Assembly (NCBI GenBank): GCA_038222915.1
Contig: JBBRHH010000174.1
Coordinates: 1 to 10,534 of the forward strand
Reading direction: 5' to 3'
DNA length: 10,534 nt
DNA from: JBBRHH01 sp038222915
Lineage (GTDB): Bacteria; Planctomycetota; Phycisphaerae; Tepidisphaerales; Tepidisphaeraceae
Shown: in pieces, positions 1 through 6,604 of the stretch
Layout: each line of letters starts with the position of its first letter
Position numbering within the stretch: the first letter of the stretch is position 1
The notes under the pieces: model-generated
The model's database searches: none
What the model was told of the DNA's origin: nothing
The model's input: only the letters and a program-made list of their open reading frames with translations
Translations under genes and position numbers: made by a program

Positions 1-215
1 GAAAACGAATAAAGGGTGAGAAAGTCCGGCCCCCCGCGCAGTCGCCGAAGATCCGCGCATTCAGTCACTATTTTCGGGACAAGTTTGGCACCCTGTTCAT
101 GCCCTTTGACCCGCTCCAGCCCGCGCTTCACCGCCCAGCGACCATTCCCATCCATGATGATGGCAATGTGCCGGGGAAAGCGTTCAGAGGGAATGTCAGA
201 CAGCGGCACATCCAT
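1..215 (-). CDS. uppS: Undecaprenyl diphosphate synthase (isoprenyl transferase), N-terminal part, cut by the window start
   Basis: Cis-prenyltransferase that condenses isopentenyl diphosphate onto farnesyl diphosphate to make the C55 lipid carrier precursor for peptidoglycan and other envelope polymers; it is cytosolic or membrane-associated. Only 71 residues are visible. They carry the family signature HIAIIMDGNGRWA at residues 16-28, with the catalytic Mg2+-binding Asp at 22, then R31, GH at 38-39, and LTLYSF at 66-71, the start of the next conserved block. The start is ATG at 215, which gives the usual short lead-in before the signature. No Shine-Dalgarno sequence precedes it; a TATATT box lies 9 bases upstream of the ATG. 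Between the GH pair and TLY this protein has 27 residues against 22 in the E. coli enzyme as I recall it, an Arg/Gly-rich insertion of about five. The identification is firm; the rest of the gene lies outside the window. Confidence 0.93.
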   Translation of the reverse strand, partial: MDVPLSDIPSERFPRHIAIIMDGNGRWAVKRGLERVKGHEQGAKLVPKIVTECADLRRLRGGPDFLTLYSF

Positions 216-223
216 GGCTGGAG

Positions 224-229
224 AATATA
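224..229 (-). promoter_or_regulatory. Possible -10 box of uppS
   Basis: TATATT on the minus strand, 8 bases before the uppS ATG. If it is used, transcription would begin almost at the start codon and the message would be leaderless, which fits the missing Shine-Dalgarno sequence. A TTGCAA lies upstream, but with a spacer of only 14 bases, so the -35 element is unconvincing. This is inferred from sequence only. Confidence 0.3.
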
Positions 230-519
230 CCGTTATTCCAGATTTGCAATTCATTTACGAACGATCAGTGCCGCCACCAAACGCCTTTGCAGAGGCCGTT
301 TGCTCATCACAATTTAGTAAATAGTTCCGCGGGGGCTGGATTGCCGTTTCGGAAATCCTTAGAATAGCTTGGGCTTACCCGGATAGTGCATCCGCTCTCC
401 TCACCATCGCGGCTGCTGCGATCTTCGCATCTTATCCGATAACAAGACAGCGGCATCGTTGCTTTTTGGCATTGAGTAGAAGGTCTAGACTCGATAACGC
501 GGAGCGTTTTCAGAACATC

Positions 520-523
520 GGAG
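520..523 (+). promoter_or_regulatory. Ribosome binding site of the desaturase gene
   Basis: GGAG nine bases before the ATG at 533. It supports that start over later in-frame methionines. Confidence 0.5.
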
Positions 524-532
524 TACAACGGA

Positions 533-1711
533 ATGACGCAAGTTTCCCTTGATGTATCCCCGCATATCACCGCTCCGGCATCGGCCGTCGCGGCCAATTT
601 TGTTGAACGTTCCAGCAATTTGTCCAAACTGAAATTCACCGGCAGCGACCGCTTCGTCCGCGAATTGCGCCGTCGTGTCGACGCCTATTTCGAACAAACC
701 GGCCGCCGAAAACGCGACTGCCCGCAGATGTATCTCAAAACCGCGACCATTCTGGCGTGGTTTTTCACCTCTTATGCCCTGCTAATGTTCGTCGCCTCCA
801 GTTGGTGGACCGTCGTCCCCCTCGCGATTCTGATGGGCGTCTCTGTCGCCGCCATCGGATTCAACATCCAGCACGACGGCGGCCATAAAGGCTACTCCGA
901 CCGTCAGTGGGTCAACAAGATGATGGCCTTCTCGCTCGATTTGATGGGCGGCAGTTCATATCTGTGGGATTGGAAGCACAACTCGATCCATCACACCTAC
1001 CCGAACGTCAACGGCTACGACGACGACATCAACATCGGCCTTCTCGGCCGTCTCTCCCCGGAACAAAAACACCTCGGTTTCCACCGCTTCCAAGGCATTT
1101 ATCTCTGGCTGCTCTACGGCTTCATCGCCATCAAATGGCATCTCTTCGATGACTTTTATAATGTCGCCACCGGCTACATCGGCGGCCACAAGATTCCCCG
1201 CCCCAAAGGCAAGAATCTCGTCACCTTCATCTGCGGCAAGATCGTCTTCTTCTCGCTCGCCTTCGTCCTCCCAATGCTCCTCCACCCCGTCTGGGCCGTA
1301 CTGAGCGTCTATGCTCTCGCGGCCTTTGTCAGCGGCGTCGTGTTGAGCGTCGTCTTCGTCCTCGCCCACTGCGTCGGCGAAGCCGAGTTCCCCACGCCGA
1401 TCCCAACCGGCGTCGGCAAGGCCGAGATTTCAACCGACTGGGCCGTTCACCAGGTCCAAACCACCGTAGATTTTGCCCGCGGCAATCCGTTTCTCTGCTG
1501 GTTCCTCGGCGGCCTGAATTTCCAGATCGAACATCACCTGTTCCACAAGATCTGTCACGTCCACTACCCGGCGCTCTCCAAGGTGGTCGAGTCAACCTGC
1601 AACGAGTTCGGCGTCAAATACGCCTCCCACCGCACGTTCTTCGGAGCGCTAAAGTCGCACATGAATTGGCTTATTCAAATGGGCAAACCCAATCCCACGC
1701 CACAAGCCTGA
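533..1711 (+). CDS. Membrane fatty acid desaturase, linoleoyl-CoA (front-end) desaturase type
   Basis: A 392-residue integral-membrane di-iron desaturase, which introduces a double bond into an acyl chain of a lipid or acyl-CoA using O2 and electrons from an external carrier. The three histidine boxes are complete: HDGGH at 114-118, HNSIHH at 149-154 and QIEHH at 331-335. The Gln in place of the first His of box three is typical of delta-5/delta-6 front-end and linoleoyl-CoA-type enzymes. Hydrophobic segments lie near 72-90, 93-112, 188-200, 232-250 and 255-280, as expected for four membrane spans plus a surface helix. There is no cytochrome b5 domain (no HPGG motif), so electrons must come from a separate ferredoxin or cytochrome. 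The length is normal for bacterial members. The last 37 bases overlap the 3' end of the convergent acyl-CoA dehydrogenase gene. Family is certain; regioselectivity and substrate cannot be read from sequence. Confidence 0.93.
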   Translation: MTQVSLDVSPHITAPASAVAANFVERSSNLSKLKFTGSDRFVRELRRRVDAYFEQTGRRKRDCPQMYLKTATILAWFFTSYALLMFVASSWWTVVPLAILMGVSVAAIGFNIQHDGGHKGYSDRQWVNKMMAFSLDLMGGSSYLWDWKHNSIHHTYPNVNGYDDDINIGLLGRLSPEQKHLGFHRFQGIYLWLLYGFIAIKWHLFDDFYNVATGYIGGHKIPRPKGKNLVTFICGKIVFFSLAFVLPMLLHPVWAVLSVYALAAFVSGVVLSVVFVLAHCVGEAEFPTPIPTGVGKAEISTDWAVHQVQTTVDFARGNPFLCWFLGGLNFQIEHHLFHKICHVHYPALSKVVESTCNEFGVKYASHRTFFGALKSHMNWLIQMGKPNPTPQA

Positions 1712-3510
1712 TCGTTCCGGCCGCTGTACGCGGCAATATGCTCCGCCAGAAATGCCCAGTCCTCCTGCGTCGTCTTTTGAATGACAACGATCGCGCCGGC
1801 CGCCGCGCGGACGCGATCATCCAATTGCGCCAGCCCCGCAATCGCCAGCAATGCGCCATTCATGTCACCAATGACATTGTGAAACAGTGTCGCCACGATC
1901 TGCAAGGGCAATCGCAAAATCGCCGCATGTTCCGCCACCAACTGCGCAAACACCACAATCGCGAAAGCCTGACTGACCGCCAACATCACCTGTGCATCGT
2001 CCATCGGCGCACTCACTCGTTTCACCAGTCGAACGAGCCGCGCAAACGCCCTGCATTGCCGCGCAGACACGCGAACATTAGCCACCGCCCAAAGCGGCCG
2101 ATACGCCGCCAGAAATCGCGAGAAACCAACACTGTTGATCGAACCCGTTCGCGCCTGCATCAAATACAAATTCTCGCGGACAGGAGCAGTCCCCGCGACC
2201 AGCGACTCCGGACAAACGAGATCACGATCGGCCTGCCCGAAATAGCGCGCCATGAATTGTTGCGTAGTGTCGAGATTGATATGCGTGCTCCCCTCCAGCC
2301 CCGGGATAAGCTGAATATCCCGCAGCGCCATTTCAAAATAACCGTCCGCCTCAAGCCCCTTCGCCCCCACACACTCCGACAACAATCCCATCACCTTCAC
2401 CCCCTCCGTGCTGATCTTCGCCTTCTGCACCGCCGCAAAAAGCACATATCGCCGATCGTCAGCAGTTGCCGCATGCACATAGTCGAGCGCGCGATACGCA
2501 TACAGCTTCATCGCCGTCAGCCGCAAGTAAGCCTGCGCCACCAGCGCCCCAATATGCGACATCTGAATAACCGGCTTGTCATACAAAATGCGATGCGAAA
2601 GATGCCCAACTGCTTCCGACATCGCATGCTCGCAAATGCCGATCGAAGCAAACCCCAGAAAAAACTTCCCAAGCGTCACAGCGCCAAAAACCGCATCCCA
2701 GGCCCTTCGCCCTTCGGCGATCACATCGGTTTCGGGAAATTCATGATCGACAACATCAAAGCTGCCAACGTAAGCCTGACGCACACCCAAAGTGCGAATC
2801 TTCCGCACATTCGTAAATCCCTTCGCAATCGCCGGCCGAATCGCAAACAGCGCAAACGGCAACCGCCGCACATTTCCATTCGCCCGCGGATTGTGCTTCC
2901 GTGCAAGAATCGAAATGATCGCCGCACAGTTCGCATTCCCAATATAAAACTTGCTCCCGTTGGCCGTGTACCGCCCCTCCCCAGCCGGATGAATCCTAAA
3001 CGCGTTGTCCAGAAGATCCGACCCATGCCGCTGTTCCGAAACACCAAACGCCAGCACACCACCCGCCTCAATCGCCTCCACCGCCTCGCGCTTCAGCGCA
3101 TCATTATCCCCCATTAAAATCGAAAACAAACCAAGAAAGCTCACCTGCAGACTGTACCCATGCCCAGGGCTGCAGTAGGCAAACACCTCAAGAAAGCGCG
3201 TGAGTTTCAACAAGTCAAAATGAAAACCAAGCCTCGAATACGCCTTGGGAGAAAGCACCGAAGCATAAAGATGATGCTTCGCCTGATACTCCAGAAAATC
3301 CGCATACCACGCCTCTCGCCGATCCTCGTCCTTCAAAGCCGCCAGTCCCTTGGCCTCAAAAAATTCGAGCAGTTTCCGCGACTCAGGATTACTCAGATAT
3401 TCTGGATTGGCGATCGCAGTTGAAAAGATCTGCGGATAGATGAACTCAGCTGACGAAACATCCATGACGCTGATGCGTGCAGAGGCGTCGAGTTTGAGGG
3501 AGTCATTCAT
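1675..3510 (-). CDS. Acyl-CoA dehydrogenase family flavoprotein with extended C-terminus
   Basis: An FAD enzyme of the acyl-CoA dehydrogenase/oxidase superfamily, expected to make the alpha,beta double bond of an acyl-CoA in beta-oxidation or a related step. It has 611 residues from the ATG at 3510. An N-terminal helical region (about 20-150) is followed by the mid-domain flavin/substrate signature FGVSEQRHGSD at 155-165 and NGSKFYIGNAN near 184-194. GLEGST at 404-409 matches the YEGT motif of the family, making E406 the likely catalytic base. About 200 residues follow, so the protein is much longer than the usual 380-400 and nearer the size of oxidases and FadE/VLCAD-like forms. An in-frame GTG at 3537 would add nine residues; I prefer the ATG. 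No Shine-Dalgarno sequence is visible before it. The gene converges on the desaturase and overlaps it by 37 bases, which suggests, but does not prove, a role in the same lipids. Superfamily is firm; substrate is unknown. Confidence 0.88.
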   Translation of the reverse strand: MNDSLKLDASARISVMDVSSAEFIYPQIFSTAIANPEYLSNPESRKLLEFFEAKGLAALKDEDRREAWYADFLEYQAKHHLYASVLSPKAYSRLGFHFDLLKLTRFLEVFAYCSPGHGYSLQVSFLGLFSILMGDNDALKREAVEAIEAGGVLAFGVSEQRHGSDLLDNAFRIHPAGEGRYTANGSKFYIGNANCAAIISILARKHNPRANGNVRRLPFALFAIRPAIAKGFTNVRKIRTLGVRQAYVGSFDVVDHEFPETDVIAEGRRAWDAVFGAVTLGKFFLGFASIGICEHAMSEAVGHLSHRILYDKPVIQMSHIGALVAQAYLRLTAMKLYAYRALDYVHAATADDRRYVLFAAVQKAKISTEGVKVMGLLSECVGAKGLEADGYFEMALRDIQLIPGLEGSTHINLDTTQQFMARYFGQADRDLVCPESLVAGTAPVRENLYLMQARTGSINSVGFSRFLAAYRPLWAVANVRVSARQCRAFARLVRLVKRVSAPMDDAQVMLAVSQAFAIVVFAQLVAEHAAILRLPLQIVATLFHNVIGDMNGALLAIAGLAQLDDRVRAAAGAIVVIQKTTQEDWAFLAEHIAAYSGRNDQACGVGLGLPI

Positions 3511-3521
3511 GTCAACGCGGC

Positions 3522-3527
3522 TATATA
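3522..3527 (-). promoter_or_regulatory. Possible -10 box of the acyl-CoA dehydrogenase gene
   Basis: TATATA (within GATTATATAG) on the minus strand, 11 bases before the ATG at 3510, in a gap otherwise rich in G+C. Transcription from it would start around 3515 and leave a leader of about five bases. No good -35 hexamer is seen at 16-18 bases. It also lies downstream of the GTG at 3537, which argues for the ATG start if the box is real. Confidence 0.35.
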
Positions 3528-3590
3528 ATCGTAGCACTATCGCCGCGTGATTAGGCCGGTTTCCGATAAACCTGAGCCCGACTTCAACAA

Positions 3591-3628
3591 TGAAGAACGC
3601 CCACGCAGGTCAGTGCGTGGGCGCTTCA
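3591..3628 (-). terminator. Hairpin terminator after the ThuA-domain gene
   Basis: A perfect 10-base stem CGCCCACGCA/TGCGTGGGCG (3598-3607 with 3614-3623) with the six-base loop GGTCAG. It is extended after a two-base bulge by TGAAG/CTTCA (3591-3595 with 3624-3628). It begins 27 bases past the ThuA stop codon. On the minus strand the stem runs into a moderately T-rich stretch (TTCTTCATTGTTG) rather than a pure U-tract. It separates ThuA from the acyl-CoA dehydrogenase gene that follows on the same strand. Confidence 0.75.
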
Positions 3629-3654
3629 ATTGCCTTTAATGTGACGGCTCGCGC

Positions 3655-4614
3655 TTACTTCGCGGGAGCCGCATTCGACTGTTCAATCTTCTTCTGCGTT
3701 TCCTCTTTGTTGAAGTTCTTAGGTGCCTCTTCGTCCTGGTTCACAAGCAGCTCATCGACCGTTGGAACCTTGCTGGGAACGCCGGCCTCCGGAACATCGA
3801 TATGGGCGATCCAGACAATCGAGTTCAGAATTGTCTTGCGGAAATCGTCCTGGCCCCAGTTCCAGTGAACGTGACCGCCGGTGCAGCCAAAACCACGGCT
3901 GCCGTTCTTGTTTTCGCTTACCCAGACAACTGTTTCCTTCACGTTCTTGCCGATGTCCGCGCGGACAAATTGATTGCCGCCATGCGCGTCGTCTTTGCCC
4001 TGGCGGGTCGAATCAGGGGGCACCGTTGACAAAATCGGCGTCACGCCTTCCATGTTCTCGCGGAAACGCATGTGGTAGTACCATTCGTCATTGGTCGAGA
4101 ACGGGTGCACGCCGTTGGTCACCGGGTGCTTGGGCAGTTCAGTGAAGTTGGCCGTCCAGTGCGGATTGATGGAGAAATATTCTTCGAAGTATCCGCCCAT
4201 CCACTTAAGAAACTCAGGGCCGCCTTTGTCCTTGGGAACCTCAACGGCGTAGTGGATACACCCGATGCCGACACCCTTTTCGTTCATCGCGTCAAGCTTG
4301 GCCAGATGGGGAATCGCGAGGTGCCCGCCGCCGCCATCGCAGTAGATGACGATCGCTGACGCCCCGTCGAGGATCGACTCGTCCTTCGGCCATCCATTAA
4401 GCGTCGTCACCGCATGAACGCTGGGAACATTGTCATTGAGGTACTTGGCCAGAAGCAGGCATCCGGCGTTGTGCTCATGAGCCGCGAAACCATGGCTCGG
4501 TGTGCCGCCGATAAACACAATCTTCTTCTTGCCGGCATCCGGAGCATCGGCGGCCACAGCCCGGCCGGCGACAAAGGTGAAAGCAAGCAAAACACACACG
4601 GCGATTCGGTTCAT
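3655..4614 (-). CDS. Exported ThuA-like domain protein
   Basis: A 319-residue protein with a class-I-glutamine-amidotransferase-like fold of the ThuA family (PF06283), often annotated 'trehalose utilization' although the role is unproven in most members. Residues 1-21 form a signal peptide: Arg3, a hydrophobic core and an AVA-A cleavage site. The ThuA domain covers about 30-272: KIVFIGGTPSHG at the first strand, YCDGGGGH at 91-98, GIGCIHYAVE at 116-125, HPVTNGVHPF at 163-172, NDEWYY at 175-180, and GFGCTGGHVHWNW at 241-253, a region that is usually conserved. The tail 285-319 is charged and probably disordered. The start at 4614 is supported by GGAG six bases upstream and by the signal peptide; an ATG at 4677 in the same frame would bury that peptide behind 21 extra residues. 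The gene stands alone and ends at a hairpin. Exported ThuA proteins are common in Planctomycetota; a role in sugar metabolism is a guess. Confidence 0.9.
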   Translation of the reverse strand: MNRIAVCVLLAFTFVAGRAVAADAPDAGKKKIVFIGGTPSHGFAAHEHNAGCLLLAKYLNDNVPSVHAVTTLNGWPKDESILDGASAIVIYCDGGGGHLAIPHLAKLDAMNEKGVGIGCIHYAVEVPKDKGGPEFLKWMGGYFEEYFSINPHWTANFTELPKHPVTNGVHPFSTNDEWYYHMRFRENMEGVTPILSTVPPDSTRQGKDDAHGGNQFVRADIGKNVKETVVWVSENKNGSRGFGCTGGHVHWNWGQDDFRKTILNSIVWIAHIDVPEAGVPSKVPTVDELLVNQDEEAPKNFNKEETQKKIEQSNAAPAK

Positions 4615-4777
4615 GAACGCTCCGGTTGGGGTTGGTTGACCTGCGCCCATCGAAACACGGGCCGCAGTCGCAATCATTGTAACGTACTTTCGGCCCGCAC
4701 ATTGTGTTGCGACATTGCGTTGTTTGCTCGTTCCCTTGCCGCAAGACCGCCGCTAAGCTCTCCTCGCGAGCACCTGA
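4615..4777. promoter_or_regulatory. Divergent upstream region between the ThuA gene and the antiporter
   Basis: These 163 bases must hold promoters for both genes. The only structure I can point to is a direct repeat at 4699-4722. No hexamer pair with normal spacing is convincing on either strand. An in-frame TGA (4775-4777) directly before the antiporter start excludes any upstream start for that gene. Confidence 0.4.
4699..4722. repeat. Short tandem direct repeat in the divergent promoter region
   Basis: Two 11-base units, ACATTGTGTTG (4699-4709) and ACATTGCGTTG (4712-4722), matching at 10 of 11 positions with a 13-base period. It could be a regulator binding site serving one or both divergent genes, or chance; the period is not a clean helical turn. 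Confidence 0.4.
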
Positions 4778-6598
4778 TTGACCCACGAACCTCTCACCGG
4801 CCTTGCCAGCATCGTTGTCCTCGGCATCTCCTCCCAGTGGCTCGCCTGGCGATTGCGGCTGCCCGCCATTCTCCTTCTCCTGACCGCCGGCTTTCTCGTC
4901 GGACCACTTCCCGATCTCCTCGGCCACCCAAAACTCCTCAATCCCGAAGAACTCCTCGGCTCCCTCCTCCAGCCCCTCGTATCTCTTTTCGTAGCCCTCA
5001 TCTTGTTCGAAGGCGGCCTCTCCCTCAACGTCCGCGATGTCGCCCACGTCGGCCGTGTCGTCCGAAATCTCGTCACCCTCGGCACATTGATCTCCTGGGC
5101 GCTGGTCACACCCGCCGCCCACTACCTCCTCCACATGAGCTGGGGCCTGTCCCTTCTCTTCGGCGCCATCCTGACCGTAACTGGCCCAACCGTCATCGGC
5201 CCATTGCTTCGCTTTGTCCGCCCCAGCGGGCCAGCCGGCGCAATCCTCCGCTGGGAAGGCATCGTCATCGATCCCATCGGCGCAATGCTCGCCCTCATCG
5301 TCTTCGAAGTCATCAAAGCCCACAGCCCACAGTACGCCTCAGTGCTCGCCATTACCCTCGTCGGAAAAGTCGTCTTCTTCGGCGCCATCTTTGGCCTCGC
5401 CGCCTCCGGCATCCTCATTCTCTTGCTGCGCCGGTTCTGGGTCCCCGATTACCTCGAAAGTCCGCTGACCCTCATGCTCGTCCTCGCCGCCTTCACAGCG
5501 GCCAATCTGTTCCAAAGCGAATCCGGCCTATTCGCCGTCACTCTCATGGGACTATGGCTGGCAAATCAAAAGCTGGCGCCCTTTCGCCACATCCTGGAAT
5601 TCAAGGAAACCCTCAGCGTCCTGCTCATCTCCAGCTTGTTCATCATCCTCGGCGCTCGACTCGACGCCAGCCAGTTGAAAACACTCGGCTGGTCAACCCT
5701 CGCATTCCTCGGCTTCCTCATCCTCATCGTCCGGCCCGCAAGCGTCATGCTCTGCACCGCGGGCTCCACGCTCGCCTGGCGTGACCGCCTCTTCTTATCC
5801 GCTGTCGCCCCACGCGGCGTCGTCGCCGCCGCCGTCTCTTCCGTCTTCGCTTTGCGCCTGCATGAAGCGCAATATCCAAACGCCGAACGACTCGTCCCCG
5901 CCACCTTCGCCGTCATCATCGGAACAGTCATCGTCTACGGCCTCAGCGCCGTCGCCGTAGCCAGGCGGCTGGGCCTCCGCAAGCGCGGAGCAGGGGGGTT
6001 TCTCATTGCCGGTGCAAATCCCGTCGCCCGCGCCATCGGCAAAGTACTGCAAAATGAAGGTCAGGGCGTCCTACTCGTCGATACGAACCACGCGAACATC
6101 GCCGCCGCACGCCTCGACGGCCTTCCAACCCTCCTCGCCAGCGTCACCTCCGAATACATCCTCGACAAGCTCGATCTCAGCGGCATCGGCCGCCTGCTCT
6201 CCCTCACCCCCAACGAAGCCGTCAACGCCCTCGCCGCCGTTCACTTCGCCCGAATCTTCGGCCGCTCCGGCGTCTATCAACTACCGCCCGTCGCGCAACC
6301 CGGCACCCGTCAGGAAAAAGTCCATCACGAACTCCGCGCCCGCCTGCTCTTCTCGGCAGGCGCTGGATTCGCTGAATTGTTAAATCTCTTGAATTTCGGC
6401 GCCACGATCCGAAAGACGACCTTCACCCCGGAGTTCGACTACGCCCGTTTCCGCGAACTGCACAACGACGTACCCATGCCGCTGTTTCTCATTGACGAAC
6501 TCGGCGACGTCAATCCAGTAACCGCCGACGCCCAGCTCGCGCCGCGCGCCGGACAATCCCTCCTCAGCATCATGATCCCATCCGAAGCCCCACGCTAA
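4778..6598 (+). CDS. Cation:proton antiporter (NhaP/CPA type) with C-terminal RCK-like Rossmann domain
   Basis: A 606-residue inner-membrane Na+ or K+/H+ antiporter involved in pH and ion homeostasis. About 12 hydrophobic segments span residues 8-395. Family features include FEGGLSLN at 77-84, TGPTVIGPLLR at 135-145, EGIVIDPIGA at 160-169 with D165 at the place of the ion-binding acid in CPA transporters, and APRGVVAAA at 344-352. After the membrane part comes a Rossmann start, FLIAGANPVARAIGKVL at 408-424, with an acidic D435 at the end of the next strand, as in TrkA-N/RCK nucleotide-binding domains. This predicts regulation by a nucleotide. The start is TTG at 4778: an in-frame TGA immediately precedes it and the first membrane helix begins within ten residues, so no other start fits well. 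Only a weak GAG precedes it. The stop lies six bases from the convergent hydrolase stop. Ion specificity cannot be read from the sequence. Confidence 0.9.
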   Translation: MTHEPLTGLASIVVLGISSQWLAWRLRLPAILLLLTAGFLVGPLPDLLGHPKLLNPEELLGSLLQPLVSLFVALILFEGGLSLNVRDVAHVGRVVRNLVTLGTLISWALVTPAAHYLLHMSWGLSLLFGAILTVTGPTVIGPLLRFVRPSGPAGAILRWEGIVIDPIGAMLALIVFEVIKAHSPQYASVLAITLVGKVVFFGAIFGLAASGILILLLRRFWVPDYLESPLTLMLVLAAFTAANLFQSESGLFAVTLMGLWLANQKLAPFRHILEFKETLSVLLISSLFIILGARLDASQLKTLGWSTLAFLGFLILIVRPASVMLCTAGSTLAWRDRLFLSAVAPRGVVAAAVSSVFALRLHEAQYPNAERLVPATFAVIIGTVIVYGLSAVAVARRLGLRKRGAGGFLIAGANPVARAIGKVLQNEGQGVLLVDTNHANIAAARLDGLPTLLASVTSEYILDKLDLSGIGRLLSLTPNEAVNALAAVHFARIFGRSGVYQLPPVAQPGTRQEKVHHELRARLLFSAGAGFAELLNLLNFGATIRKTTFTPEFDYARFRELHNDVPMPLFLIDELGDVNPVTADAQLAPRAGQSLLSIMIPSEAPR

Positions 6599-6604
6599 CC
6601 TCCA

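Larger units (their letters stand above)
216..532. other. Gene-free divergent region between uppS and the desaturase
   Basis: These 317 bases hold the upstream regions of both flanking genes and no credible gene. Open frames here, on either strand, have no recognisable protein character. Short 5-base inverted repeats occur (CGGAT/ATCCG near 390-404 and ATCGC/GCGAT at 406-422), too weak to call as functional hairpins. The left part is A+T-richer than the flanking genes. For the desaturase, a poor promoter candidate is TTGAGT (472-477) with GATAAC (493-498) at 15-base spacing. Confidence 0.6.

Noticed and set aside
1666..3117. A 483-codon open frame on the plus strand, opposite the acyl-CoA dehydrogenase gene
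   Set aside because: Its product is a monotonous Arg/His/Pro/Gln mix with no domain, and the opposite frame encodes a clear flavoprotein with catalytic motifs.
4475..5323. A 282-codon minus-strand open frame rich in Glu, Asp and Gly
   Set aside because: It covers the antiporter's membrane helices on the opposite strand; the acidic composition is what antisense of Leu/Val/Ser/Pro codons gives.
4414..5784. A 456-codon plus-strand open frame running across the ThuA start and into the antiporter
   Set aside because: It is Arg/Pro/His-rich, crosses two well-supported genes in the wrong frame or strand, and has no recognisable fold.
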